Source: Verrucomicrobiaceae bacterium E54 (GTDB taxonomy: Bacteria > Verrucomicrobiota > Verrucomicrobiia > Verrucomicrobiales > Akkermansiaceae). Taken from it: a stretch of 51,252 bases of DNA. The notes beneath the pieces are model-generated. The model worked only from the letters and a program-made list of their open reading frames with translations, had not been told where the DNA came from and ran no database searches. The position numbers and the translations under genes were made by a program. How positions within the stretch are numbered: the stretch's first letter is position 1; the number at the start of each line of letters is the position of its first letter. Of this stretch, positions 43,640-51,252 are shown piece after piece. The DNA is taken from positions 1 to 51,252 of the forward strand of contig JAKZES010000039.1 of assembly GCA_022548915.1 (NCBI GenBank). Reading direction: 5' to 3'.

Positions 43640-44680
43640 ATGAGCACTGACCTGATCAAACAAGCCCTCAGCCGGGTCTCCTACCCCGGCTTCTCCCGCG
43701 ACATCGTCTCCTTCGGCCTCGTCAAGGACATCAGGACCGGGGACGGCGAGACCGTTGTCAGCATCCAGGTCTCCACCAAGGACCCCGAGGTTCCGGAGCG
43801 AATCTTCAAGGACTGCCACGCGGCCCTCGCCGAACTGCCCGACCTCGGCACCGTCCGGGTCGAAATCGACGTCCAGAATCCGCCCGACTCCACCGGCGCG
43901 CCCTCGACGGTCGAGGGCCAGAGTTCCATTCCCGGCGTGAAGCAGATCATCGCCGTCGCCTCCGGCAAGGGCGGCGTCGGCAAGTCCACGGTCGCCTCCA
44001 ACCTCGCCATCGCGCTGGCCGCCACAGGCTCCAGGGTCGGCCTTTGCGACTGCGACCTCTACGGCCCGTCGATCGCCATGATGTTCGGCAGCCACGAACG
44101 GCCGATGGCCAACGAGCACGAAGAGATCATTCCGATCGAGGCCCACGGACTGAAACTGATGTCGATGGGCTTCCTGCTCGAGGAGCGCTCACCGGTGATC
44201 GTCCGCGGACCGATGGCCACCCGCTACACGCAGCAGTTCCTGCGGCAGGTCGCCTGGGGCGAACTCGACTACCTCATCCTCGACCTGCCGCCGGGCACCG
44301 GCGACATCCAACTCACGATCGCCCAGACCGTGTCGGTCGATGGCGCGGTGATCGTCACCACCCCCCAGGAGGTCGCCCTCATCGATGCCCGCAAGGCGGT
44401 CTCGATGTTCGCCAAGGTCAACGTCCCGATTCTGGGACTCATCGAGAACATGGCGTGGTTTGAATGCGATCATGGCACGCGATATGCCATCTTCGGCGAT
44501 GGAGGCGGAGTGCGTGAGGCCGAAAAGATGAACGTCCCCATGCTCGCCCGCATCCCGATCGAACCGCCCGTCCGCGAGGGCGGCGACGAAGGCCGACCCA
44601 TCGCCCTCACCCCCCCCGACCAAAGCGCCGCCTCCGCCGCCTTCCACGCCGCCGCCCAAGCGATCAAGGACCGCCGATGA
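43640..44680 (+). CDS. mrp: Mrp/ApbC-type iron-sulfur carrier P-loop ATPase
   Basis: The 346-residue protein has an N-terminal MIP18/DUF59 domain (about 1-90) and a deviant Walker A ATPase (VASGKGGVGKSTVASNLA, about 111-128) with the family blocks SIAMMFG, RGPMATRYTQQFL, LDLPPGTGDIQLT and GLIENMAWF. Mrp proteins bind a bridging 4Fe-4S cluster and deliver it to apoproteins. The usual CPxC cluster motif reads FECDHGTRY here, so the second cysteine is missing (GGC for TGC), which may change cluster binding. Length and all other motifs are normal. Confidence 0.93.
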   Translation: MSTDLIKQALSRVSYPGFSRDIVSFGLVKDIRTGDGETVVSIQVSTKDPEVPERIFKDCHAALAELPDLGTVRVEIDVQNPPDSTGAPSTVEGQSSIPGVKQIIAVASGKGGVGKSTVASNLAIALAATGSRVGLCDCDLYGPSIAMMFGSHERPMANEHEEIIPIEAHGLKLMSMGFLLEERSPVIVRGPMATRYTQQFLRQVAWGELDYLILDLPPGTGDIQLTIAQTVSVDGAVIVTTPQEVALIDARKAVSMFAKVNVPILGLIENMAWFECDHGTRYAIFGDGGGVREAEKMNVPMLARIPIEPPVREGGDEGRPIALTPPDQSAASAAFHAAAQAIKDRR

Positions 44681-44772
44681 TGAAATCGGCACGCCCAATC
44701 AACCGACCCCCGCAACACCGAGGATAGACGACCCCTCAGTACGATCCTCCATCCGCCATCCTCCCATCCATC

Positions 44773-46176
44773 ATGCCCCGCAAGACCAAGCTCATCGTCA
44801 CCCTCGGCCCCGCCACCGAGAAGGAAGAGACCATCGGCGAGCTGCTCGATGCCGGTGCCAACATCTTCCGGCTCAACATGAGCCACGCGAAGCACGAGTG
44901 GGCACGGCAGATGACCCGGCTCATCCGCCGCCAGTCGGAGCAACGCAACCTCCACGCCGCCGTCCTCTTCGACCTCACCGGCCCCTCGATCCGTACCGGC
45001 GACCTCGACGAGCCCTACGAACTCAACATCGGCGACCTGGTCGAATTCCGGAAGGCCGGCACCGATCCGTCCATCCCGCTTTCCACGACCGTCAACTACC
45101 CGGGGATGATGGACGACGTCGTGGAAGGCCGGACACTGGTGGTCGACAACGGCACCCTGCTGATGGAAATCCGCACCAAGAAGGACGACCGCATCCTGTG
45201 CGAGGTCCGCAATGCCGGAAAGCTCGGTTCGCGCCGCCACATCAACCTCCCCGGCACCCGCCTCAACCTCCCGGCCATGACCGACAAGGACCGCAAGGAC
45301 CTGGCACTGGCCGTCGAATGCGACGCCGACTTCGTCGCCGGCTCCTTCGTCCGCGACGCCGCCCACGTCCACGAACTCCGCTCCGCCACCGACGCCCTCG
45401 AGGGCACCGCCCAGATCATCGCCAAGATCGAGGACCAGGAGGCGGTGAAGCACATCGACTCGATCATTCACGCCGCCGACGGCATCATGATCGCCCGCGG
45501 CGACCTCGGCATCGAGGTCGACTTCGAGGACCTGCCGATCCTCCAGCGCCGCATCATCAAGCGCTGCCACGAGCTCAGCACCCGGGTCATCGTCGCCACG
45601 CAGTTGCTCGAGTCGATGGTGCAGAACCCGACCCCCACCCGTGCCGAGGTCACCGACTGCTCGAATGCGGTTTACGAGGAATGCGATGCGCTGATGCTTT
45701 CCGGCGAAACCAGCATCGGCAAGCACCCGCTGCGCTGCGTCGATGCCCTGGTCAAGATCACCCGCCGGATCGAACGCTCCGGCGGGCTCGGCTACGGCCA
45801 GAAGGCCCCGCTCCTCGACGAACGCCAGAAGGTCGCCCGCGCGGCCATCACCCTGGCTGACTCGTTGCCGGATTCGCTGCTCATCGTGCTCACCCGCCGC
45901 GGCGTCCTCGCCAACAAGGTCGCCATGCTGCGCCCGCGGACCCGCGGCTTCTACGCCTTCACCCCGAAGGAAACCGTCTGCCGGCAACTGTCGCTCAACC
46001 GGGGCGTCAAGGCCTTCCGCCTGCCCTTCGCCGCGGGCATGGACGAGACCATCGAGCGTGCCACGGCCTTCCTCCTCGAGCACAACCACGTGCGCCCCGG
46101 CGGACCGATGATCATCGTCTCGGACCTCCTCTCCGATCACATCGCCGCCAACTCCATCCTGCTCCACCACGCGTAG
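44773..46176 (+). CDS. pyk: Pyruvate kinase
   Basis: Pyruvate kinase makes pyruvate and ATP from phosphoenolpyruvate and ADP. The 467-residue product shows the barrel start TKLIVTLGPAT, RLNMSHAKHE, the active-site Lys in IIAKIEDQEAV, MIARGDLGIEV, ATQLLESMVQNPTPTRAEVTD and a C-terminal domain (RGVLANKVAMLRPRTRGFYAFT). The otherwise near-invariant TKGPEIRTG block reads DLTGPSIRTG, with Thr/Leu where TK is expected, so this is a divergent isozyme. Its stop touches a repeat element that starts at 46176. Confidence 0.93.
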   Translation: MPRKTKLIVTLGPATEKEETIGELLDAGANIFRLNMSHAKHEWARQMTRLIRRQSEQRNLHAAVLFDLTGPSIRTGDLDEPYELNIGDLVEFRKAGTDPSIPLSTTVNYPGMMDDVVEGRTLVVDNGTLLMEIRTKKDDRILCEVRNAGKLGSRRHINLPGTRLNLPAMTDKDRKDLALAVECDADFVAGSFVRDAAHVHELRSATDALEGTAQIIAKIEDQEAVKHIDSIIHAADGIMIARGDLGIEVDFEDLPILQRRIIKRCHELSTRVIVATQLLESMVQNPTPTRAEVTDCSNAVYEECDALMLSGETSIGKHPLRCVDALVKITRRIERSGGLGYGQKAPLLDERQKVARAAITLADSLPDSLLIVLTRRGVLANKVAMLRPRTRGFYAFTPKETVCRQLSLNRGVKAFRLPFAAGMDETIERATAFLLEHNHVRPGGPMIIVSDLLSDHIAANSILLHHA

Positions 46177-46419
46177 GAGTGGCGCTTTTCAAGCGCCATT
46201 ACGGGGCGTGGCGATCTCCTGATCGCGGGGCTCGGTGTGGGAGTTCGGGGAGATGAAATCCTGGAATTCGCGGATGACTTGATCGAAGTCGGCTCGGGAC
46301 CTCTTCGAAGACACGACCGTGTCTCCGCGGCTTGAAAGCCGCCCCGCCCCGCTATGGCGCTTCCCCCTTCGCCACCCACCCCGCCGAGGCTTCGGGGGAC
46401 AGGTGGAAAGCGCCACTCC
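46176..46419. repeat. Hairpin-rich inverted-repeat element (MITE/REP-like)
   Basis: GGAGTGGCGCTTTTC (46176-46190) and GAAAGCGCCACTCC (46406-46419) are near-perfect inverted copies 215 bases apart. Between them lie small stems: GGCGCTTTTCAAGCGCC (46181-46197), GCGATCTCCTGATCGC (46209-46224), GACACGACCGTGTC (46309-46322) and GCGGCTTGAAAGCCGC (46327-46342). The right end lies inside ispE. This modular layout is like dispersed verrucomicrobial repeats and could be a MITE or composite REP element. Confidence 0.6.
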
Positions 46420-47245
46420 CCGCCGTCAGCCCGCTCCAGACCCACAGCGTCGGATCCAGCTCTTCCCGTGCCGCACGAATCAGCGCGGCCGCCTCTTCCG
46501 GCTCCCGAAGCACGGCAAACATCGTCGACCCCGATCCGCTCATCAGCGCGCCGGCCACCTCGCTCCGTTCCCGCAGCCATTCCTTCATTTCGGCGAGGAA
46601 ATAGTGCTTCGCGAAGACCGGTCGCTCGAGGTCGTTGACCAGCTCGCCCCAATCGAAGGTCTGGGCCTCAAAACCGACGCCGGCGACCGGCCGCGCCCCC
46701 TTCCACGCCCGGTAGGCGTCGGGCGTCGCCACGCCGAAACCCGGCTTCAGCAACACCACCGGCAGCGGCGGCAGCGGCGGGCCCGCCTCGATCCGCTCGC
46801 CCCGACCGCCGACACGCCCCACCGGCGGACCGAGAAAAAACGGAATGTCCGAGCCGATCGACGCCGCCATTTCACGCAGGCGCTCCCTCTCCAGCCCGCT
46901 GCCGAAAAACTCGTTCAGCCCCCGCAGCATCGCCGCCGCGTCGCTGCTGCCGCCTCCGAGACCCGCGCCGTGGGGGACCACCTTCTCCAGGCGCACCCGA
47001 AGCGGATCCTCGGTTCCCGTCGCCTCGCGGAACAACCGCAGCGCCTTCAGCACCAGATTCGAGCCGTCGGTCGGCACTCCCGGCACATCGCACTCGAACC
47101 GATCGACCTCCGCCGCCTCGATCTCGATCCGGTCACACAGCCCCGGCAGGCTTACCATCACCGAGTCGATGTCATGGAATCCATCGTCCCGCCGCCGCAG
47201 CACGCGCAGCGAGAGATTCAACTTGGCCGGCGCCTCGACGATCAC
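46352..47245 (-). CDS. ispE: 4-diphosphocytidyl-2-C-methyl-D-erythritol kinase
   Basis: IspE is the GHMP kinase of the non-mevalonate isoprenoid pathway. The 297-residue product shows EAPAKLNLSLRVLRRRDDGFHD, the ATP-binding PHGAGLGGGSSDAAAML, and the C-terminal MSGSGSTMFAVL. All core motifs are present. The last part of the reading frame (after about residue 278, GAFHLSPEA onward) is formed by the right end of the 46176-46419 repeat, so the C-terminal tail may be acquired sequence. It follows pgeF by seven bases. Confidence 0.95.
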   Translation of the reverse strand: MIVEAPAKLNLSLRVLRRRDDGFHDIDSVMVSLPGLCDRIEIEAAEVDRFECDVPGVPTDGSNLVLKALRLFREATGTEDPLRVRLEKVVPHGAGLGGGSSDAAAMLRGLNEFFGSGLERERLREMAASIGSDIPFFLGPPVGRVGGRGERIEAGPPLPPLPVVLLKPGFGVATPDAYRAWKGARPVAGVGFEAQTFDWGELVNDLERPVFAKHYFLAEMKEWLRERSEVAGALMSGSGSTMFAVLREPEEAAALIRAAREELDPTLWVWSGLTAGSGAFHLSPEASAGWVAKGEAP

Positions 47246-47252
47246 GACCGGA

Positions 47253-47969
47253 TCATGCGGCTCCCTCCCGCATGATCAACGCCAACATGCGTCCCGTGCG
47301 CCCCTTCTCCATCCGGTAGCTGTACCACCGGTCGAGATCCGCGGCCGTGTCGACGCCCGAATCCCGGAAATCGCCGAGTCCCAGGTCCTCCGCCTGGCCC
47401 GCGATCCGGGCGGCGATGTCCACCTCGTAATGCGGCGGCCGGATGCACGGACCCAGCACCGCCACGACATCCCGCGCCCGGGTGCCAAAAGCCTCCGACA
47501 TCGTTCTCACCCCGGCCTCGAGAATGTTGCCCTCGGTCCCCTTCTTTCCCGAATGCAGCAACCCGACCGCACCCGTCCGTCGATCCGCCAGCCAGATCGG
47601 CCCGCAATCGGCGACGTAGATCCCCAGCACCTCGCCCGGCTGATCCGTCACCAACCCGTCCACCCCCTCCAAAGGCTCACTCGACGCCTTCTCACCCGCC
47701 TCACCGGCAGACGACCCCACCACGGCCACCGCCGCCCCGTGGACCTGCTCCGCCCGCCACCAGCAATCCGTTCCGAACATTTCACGGACCCGCGCCTCAT
47801 GGTGCGGCCGCAGGCGCTCCAGCACCTCATCGCGCTCGCCATCCACCGGAACCCCCGGCACCCGCTCAATGAAGTCCGCACGCACGCCGGGAAGCTCCCG
47901 CAGCGGCGCCAAAAAATCCTCATCCCTCGTCACCCCGACACTCCGCCACAACCCACCACCCCGGGTCAC
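47253..47969 (-). CDS. pgeF: PgeF/YfiH-family laccase-domain protein
   Basis: The 238-residue protein shows the Cu/Zn-site motifs of the family: EQVHGAAV, VADCGPIWLAD, LLHSGKKG and VLGPCIRPPHYEV. Members include the peptidoglycan-editing factor PgeF, which removes misincorporated L-Ser muropeptide precursors, and multi-copper oxidase or purine nucleoside enzymes, so the substrate is not fixed by sequence. It is translated with ispE. A terminator upstream (48029-48067) separates it from marR. Confidence 0.9.
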   Translation of the reverse strand: MTRGGGLWRSVGVTRDEDFLAPLRELPGVRADFIERVPGVPVDGERDEVLERLRPHHEARVREMFGTDCWWRAEQVHGAAVAVVGSSAGEAGEKASSEPLEGVDGLVTDQPGEVLGIYVADCGPIWLADRRTGAVGLLHSGKKGTEGNILEAGVRTMSEAFGTRARDVVAVLGPCIRPPHYEVDIAARIAGQAEDLGLGDFRDSGVDTAADLDRWYSYRMEKGRTGRMLALIMREGAA

Positions 47970-47998
47970 GCCCCGAATCCCCCATCAAGAATTCAAAA

Positions 47999-48028
47999 TC
48001 TGAAATCTGAAATCGCACGATCTGAAAT
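47999..48028. repeat. Short TCTGAAAT direct repeats
   Basis: Three copies of TCTGAAAT occur, two overlapping (47999-48013) and one at 48021-48028. They lie just before the terminator in the pgeF-marR gap. They may be slippage products. No function is evident. Confidence 0.5.
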
Positions 48029-48067
48029 AAAAAAGGGCCCCTGTCACGGCACTAACGTGACAGGGGC
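48029..48067 (-). terminator. Rho-independent terminator of marR
   Basis: A perfect 12-bp stem, GCCCCTGTCACG (48037-48048) with CGTGACAGGGGC (48056-48067), has a 7-base loop. On the minus strand it is followed by CC and six U residues (48029-48034). It stands about 50 bases past the marR stop and before the pgeF start. Confidence 0.88.
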
Positions 48068-48120
48068 GCTTGGGAATTCGCCAATTTGGGGGGAGTGTAT
48101 TGTCCCTTAGCAGTAGCGGT

Positions 48121-48582
48121 TCACGCCATCTCGCGGCCCTGGAGGGCGCGCTTGGTGTGTTCGACCGATTCGACCTGGTCTTCGTCCATCTCGGACAGCA
48201 GACTGGACAAGTCCGTCGCGATTTCCGTGCGCATCTTCGAGACGAGCTCGACTCCTTTCTGGGTGATGCGAACCATAATCTTGCGGCGGTCTTCGGCGGC
48301 GTGGACGCGCTCCACATAGCCCAGCTTTTCCAGACGATCGACGAGGCCCGTGGCCGCGGCGGTCGAGTGACCCATCTTTTTCGCGATATCCGACATCGTC
48401 AGATACTCCTCGCTCGAAAGGTAGGCCAGTAGGAAGAATTGGGGGAATGATACGTTTCCTTTGTTGAGTTTCGTGGACAGGTTCAGGATGCAGCTGCGCT
48501 GCGTGAACAGGACGAAGTCAGCAAGTCGATCCGCATCGGCGTGCAGCGTTGAGCCTTTGGGGCTCGAGGTGCTCAGTTTCAT
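48121..48582 (-). CDS. MarR-family transcriptional regulator
   Basis: The 153-residue protein has the MarR winged-helix pattern: dimerisation helices at both ends, the DNA-recognition helix in LTMSDIAKKMGHSTAAATGLVDRLEKLGYVERV and the wing with the family DRR motif, AEDRRKIMVRITQKG. The effector and targets are unknown. It is transcribed alone, with a strong terminator after it and a short inverted repeat before it that may be its own operator. Confidence 0.93.
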   Translation of the reverse strand: MKLSTSSPKGSTLHADADRLADFVLFTQRSCILNLSTKLNKGNVSFPQFFLLAYLSSEEYLTMSDIAKKMGHSTAAATGLVDRLEKLGYVERVHAAEDRRKIMVRITQKGVELVSKMRTEIATDLSSLLSEMDEDQVESVEHTKRALQGREMA

Positions 48583-48601
48583 GGCTGGTTGTAGTAGTGT
48601 T

Positions 48602-48617
48602 CATGTTTTGGGACATG
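48602..48617. promoter_or_regulatory. Inverted repeat upstream of marR (candidate operator)
   Basis: CATGT (48602-48606) and ACATG (48613-48617) form a small inverted repeat 20-35 bases upstream of the marR start. This is a typical place for autoregulation. The site is short and might be chance. Confidence 0.35.
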
Positions 48618-48715
48618 TAAGGGAGCACAGCCTTTGCGGGGAAGAAGCTAGCAACCCACCCTGACCTTTAGCAAGACCGAATTGTAAAAAAACTCAGGGA
48701 TTTCCGGTTTTCCTT

Positions 48716-49102
48716 TTATTCTTGGGGGCTGGAAGGCGGAACTTTTTGAGTATTTCCTGCTTCCGGACCCTCTTCCTCCCGCTTCGGGCGGGCAAAAACC
48801 GCGTCTCCGACCTCGATGTCGCCGGCCTTGATGTCCGCCGCACTGTAGCGGCCCGAACGCTCGCCGGTCACCATCAGGCTCCCCACCCGGTCCCCTTCCC
48901 CCTGCGTCGTGAGCAGCAGACCGACGCCCAGTTTCAGGTCGTTGAAGCCCTGGACGAGCACGAAGCCGTGGTCGGCATGCACCGCCGCGACCCTGCCGAC
49001 CAACTGCGGACCGCTCGGCTCCTCGACCTCCTCCTCCTCCTCGGAGAACCAGCCGCAGGAAGACAGAAGGAGACACAGCAGGAAGCTCGGGAATCGGTGC
49101 AT
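48716..49102 (-). CDS. Small hypothetical lipoprotein (128 aa)
   Basis: The signal peptide MHRFPSFLLCLLLSSCGW has a lipobox LSSC, followed by a very acidic stretch (SEEEEEVEEPSGPQ). A small beta domain follows (LVGRVAAVHADHGFVLVQGF, LLLTTQGEGDRVGSLMVTGE), then KAGDIEVGDAVFARPKREEE. The strands resemble an OB- or SH3-like barrel. I do not recognise a family. The ATG at 49102 gives the complete signal peptide; the open frame upstream is not coding-like. Confidence 0.75.
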   Translation of the reverse strand: MHRFPSFLLCLLLSSCGWFSEEEEEVEEPSGPQLVGRVAAVHADHGFVLVQGFNDLKLGVGLLLTTQGEGDRVGSLMVTGERSGRYSAADIKAGDIEVGDAVFARPKREEEGPEAGNTQKVPPSSPQE

Positions 49103-49189
49103 CGCGAGGGAAAGCGACACCGATCCGGCCCGCGGTGCAAGCGTCCGCCCACGAATGGATCGTTCAGGCAGAATCTTGCACTCCCCAAG

Positions 49190-49290
49190 CCCCGGCGGGG
49201 CGTCTGCACGTTTCCCCGGGGAACGGGACCTCAAAAGGATTTCAAACCCCGGCGGGGCGCAGGCGATGCCGGTAGTCAGCGACCGGCCCG
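49190..49290. repeat. Repeated CCCCGGCGGGGCG palindromes before the integrase remnant
   Basis: The palindromic 13-mer CCCCGGCGGGGCG occurs at 49190-49202 and 49247-49259. The second copy continues as CAGGCGATGCCGGTAGTCAGC, which looks like a fragment of a dispersed repeat. The truncated integrase begins just after it. Confidence 0.45.
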
Positions 49291-49303
49291 ATTCACGAAG
49301 CAC

Positions 49304-50068
49304 ATGGACGGTCCGATCGCGGAGGTTGGCGTTGACGACATCAACCGGTTCCTGCGGTCGCAGAAGACCCTCGGGCCGGTGTCGAAGAATGCCTATCGGC
49401 GCTGCCTCGTAACGATGTTCCGTTTTGCCCAGCGCCAGGGCTACCTCCATCCCGACCGGAAGACCGCCGCCGAACGGACAGAGACCTTTCGGGAGCCGGA
49501 AACCGAAGTCTCCATCTTCACACCGAAAGAAATGGAGAAGATCCTGCTCGCCGCCCACGCCCGGATTCTTCCCCTGCTGGCGATCGGTGCTTTTGCCGGC
49601 ATCCGCACCGCCGAGATCCGCCGGCTGGACTGGAAGGACATCAAGTGGGAGCGCGGTCACATCGAAATCGCCGGACGGAAGGCGAAGACTGCGGCGCGGC
49701 GGCTGGTTCCGCTGAGCGACAACCTCCGGGGATGGCTCGCCCCGTGGCGCCACGAGACCGGCCCGATCGTCCCGATCACCGACTCGTCGGGCGCCATGAG
49801 CGACGTGGCCGCCAAGGCGAGGATCCCGGGCGGTTGGCGTCAGAATGCCCTCAGACATTCGTTCATCAGCTATCGGGTGGCCCTGACCGGAGACGTCGCC
49901 CGGACCGCCCTGGAGGCCGGCGACTCGCCGAAGATGATCTTCCGACACTACCGCGAGATCGTGGACGAGGAAGCGGCCAAGATGTGGTTCGCAATCACGC
50001 CACCCGACGACTGGGTGCCGAAGCAGCTCCCCTGGCCGATGCGGGAGCGGATCCGGCGGCCGCGCGAG
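49304..50068 (+). pseudogene. Tyrosine recombinase remnant
   Basis: The about 255-codon fragment starts inside the N-terminal core-binding domain (GPIAEVGVDDINRFLRSQK) and continues through the catalytic domain: Arg in AGIRTAEIRRLDW, Lys in GRKAKTAARRLVPL, HxxR in LRHSFISYR, and Tyr in FRHYREIV. The first 100 or so residues of a normal integrase are missing. No stop follows MWFAIT.PP: the frame runs into the insertion sequence at about 50068 and stays open far beyond. It is thus truncated at both ends, although the catalytic residues persist. It may once have belonged to a genomic island or integron-like element. Confidence 0.75.
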
Positions 50069-51252
50069 ATTTTTTCTGTAAATTGTGAAGAGGCACGAAG
50101 TTCTGGAGGCGGTTTGGAACGGTTGTTGGTTTTGGAGTTTGGTTCAGTTGTCGGTTGTCAGGGAGAGGTAGGCGCGGCCTGTTTCCCATTCCTCGGAGGT
50201 CTCCATGAGGATGGCGGTGACGAGGCGCAGGACCGAGGCCTCGTTGGGGAAGAGTCCGGCGACCCGGGTGCGGCGCTTGATCTGGAGGTTGAGGTTCTCG
50301 CTCATGTTCGAGGTGCGCAGGCGGCGGCGATGGGGCTCCGGAGCTTGGAAGACGGTGAGACCTTCGGGAATGTTGGTTTCCATCCAGTCGGCGAGCTTCG
50401 AGGCGGTCTTGCGATGTTTTTCAACCAGTTCGGCGAGGCGTTCCTCGGCCCTGGCCCGATCCGGGCAGTTGAAGATCGAGCGGATGTCGGCGGCGACCTG
50501 CTTGCGCATGGCGACATTGGGCACGTAGGCCTGGGCGTTCTGCTGGAGGTGGAACTGGCAGCGCTGCCAGGGGGTGGCGTTGAGGGTGGCGCGCAGGGCG
50601 GCCTTCAGGCCCTCGTGGGCGTCGGAGGTGACGAGATCCGGGATGCCGATGCCGCGGGCCTTGAGCGAGGCGAGGAACTTTCGCCAGTGCGGCTCGGCTT
50701 CGGAGATGGCCGCCGAGACGCCTAGGACCATGCGTTTGCCGGTCTCGCGGCAGACGCCGATGGCGGTGAGCACGGCGCAGTCGCGCACCGCGCCGTCGAG
50801 GCGGACCTTGATGTAGGTGGCGTCGAGGATGAGGTAGAGGATGGCCGGCAGCGGGCGGTTGCGCCATTTCTCGAATTCGGCGTCGAGTTCGGCTGTCAGG
50901 CGCGAGACCTGGGTGGAGGTGACCTCCAGTCCGCAGAGCTTCTTCATGACCTCGGTGACCCGGCGGGTGGAGACGCCTTGGAGATACATTTCGGCGATGG
51001 CGGCCTTGAGCGCGCGGTCGATGCGTGAGCCGGTTTCGAGCAGCGAGGTTCGGAACGGCTCCTCGCAGTCGCGGACCTGCGGGATGCGCAAATCCAGAGC
51101 CCCGAGGGAGGTTTGCAAGCCCCTCGGTTTGAAGCCGTTGGCGTAGCCTGTGCGGGATCCGGTGCGCTCGTGGGAGCCGGCCTGAATGTGGGCGGCACGT
51201 TCGAGGAGCATGGCGGCGTTGAGAAGCATTTCGGCGATGCGGGGCAGCCCGT
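50068..51252 (-). mobile_element. IS256-family insertion sequence, partial
   Basis: The left end is placed near GATTTTTTCTGTAAATTGTG (from 50068), an AT-rich terminal sequence between the integrase remnant and the transposase stop. The other end and the target duplication lie beyond the window. The boundary is approximate. Confidence 0.65.
50144..51252 (-). CDS. IS256-family transposase, partial
   Basis: The minus-strand frame is open to the window end (GLPRIAEM precedes the ATG at 51229), so the N-terminus is missing. The 369 visible residues have the DDE motif of mutator-type transposases: Asp in LILDATYIKVR, Asp in LVTSDAHEGLKAAL and Glu in TSNMSENLNLQIKRRTR, with the CQFHLQQN and GLFPNEASVLRLVTAI blocks of the family. 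No frameshift is visible in this part, so it may be active. It inserted into the 3' end of a tyrosine recombinase gene. Confidence 0.93.
   Translation of the reverse strand, partial: GLPRIAEMLLNAAMLLERAAHIQAGSHERTGSRTGYANGFKPRGLQTSLGALDLRIPQVRDCEEPFRTSLLETGSRIDRALKAAIAEMYLQGVSTRRVTEVMKKLCGLEVTSTQVSRLTAELDAEFEKWRNRPLPAILYLILDATYIKVRLDGAVRDCAVLTAIGVCRETGKRMVLGVSAAISEAEPHWRKFLASLKARGIGIPDLVTSDAHEGLKAALRATLNATPWQRCQFHLQQNAQAYVPNVAMRKQVAADIRSIFNCPDRARAEERLAELVEKHRKTASKLADWMETNIPEGLTVFQAPEPHRRRLRTSNMSENLNLQIKRRTRVAGLFPNEASVLRLVTAILMETSEEWETGRAYLSLTTDN

Noticed and set aside
48722-49303. Extension of the integrase reading frame upstream of 49304
   Set aside because: This part is antisense to the lipoprotein gene and then passes through repeats; it does not encode the missing core-binding residues.
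1-51252. CRISPR arrays, tRNA and rRNA genes
   Set aside because: No regularly spaced repeats, cloverleaf or rRNA-like segments were recognised by eye on either strand.

Overview
The window is a GC-rich bacterial chromosome segment. Several things point to Verrucomicrobiota, probably the Verrucomicrobiales: the gene content, Asp-rich 'DADKDALPDAW'-type motifs in secreted proteins, a Kelch-mutarotase/sodium-symporter fusion, GH109-type exported oxidoreductases, and dispersed hairpin repeats. This assignment is inference from protein character; no rRNA or other marker gene is present. No tRNA, rRNA or CRISPR array was seen.

Layout. (1) 1-3030 is a less GC-rich accessory edge: a RAYT-type transposase cut by the window start, two orphan lipoproteins, and an SpvB/Rhs-type secreted protein that stops where the large repeat region should begin. 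(2) 3270-6316 is housekeeping: a two-domain CbiX protein coupled to a DR2241-like Fe-S protein, then birA and nadC on the other strand. (3) 6362-15710 is the most unusual block. It holds a two-partner-secretion outer-membrane transporter (TpsB), a secreted subtilase, a very short TpsA-like exoprotein, a membrane-anchored TPR-CHAT caspase-like protein predicted to face the periplasm, a divergent sigma-like factor and a one-TM protein that may be its anti-sigma partner. The protein genes are GC-rich but the gaps between them are AT-rich. I read this as one self-regulated envelope protease/secretion module and the best candidate for an undescribed system. (4) 15751-18739 carries agmatine-to-putrescine genes (aguB, aguA) and a membrane VWA protein.

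(5) 18892-35649 is a glycoconjugate-degradation locus. It has a GntR/LacI-hybrid regulator, a sialidase-like protein, a Kelch mutarotase-SSS symporter fusion, nanA, N-acylglucosamine 2-epimerase, a ROK kinase, a second SSS symporter, a NahK-like N-acetylhexosamine kinase, a Tat-exported GH109-type enzyme, threonine degradation (kbl, tdh) and a UDP-sugar 4-epimerase. The last seven genes are tightly spaced. Together they could release and import sialic acid and GalNAc from O-glycoproteins and also catabolise the threonine that carried the glycan; that link is a hypothesis from gene order.

(6) 35859-48582 is mostly core metabolism: transglutaminase-like protein, guaA, guaB, a HAD phosphatase, UTP-glucose-1-phosphate uridylyltransferase, rpoN, mrp, pyruvate kinase, ispE, pgeF and marR. 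A hairpin-rich inverted-repeat element lies between pyk and ispE and supplies the ispE 3' end. (7) 48716-51252 is another accessory edge: a small lipoprotein, a 5'-truncated tyrosine recombinase whose 3' end has been lost to an IS256-family element, and that element's transposase running off the window.
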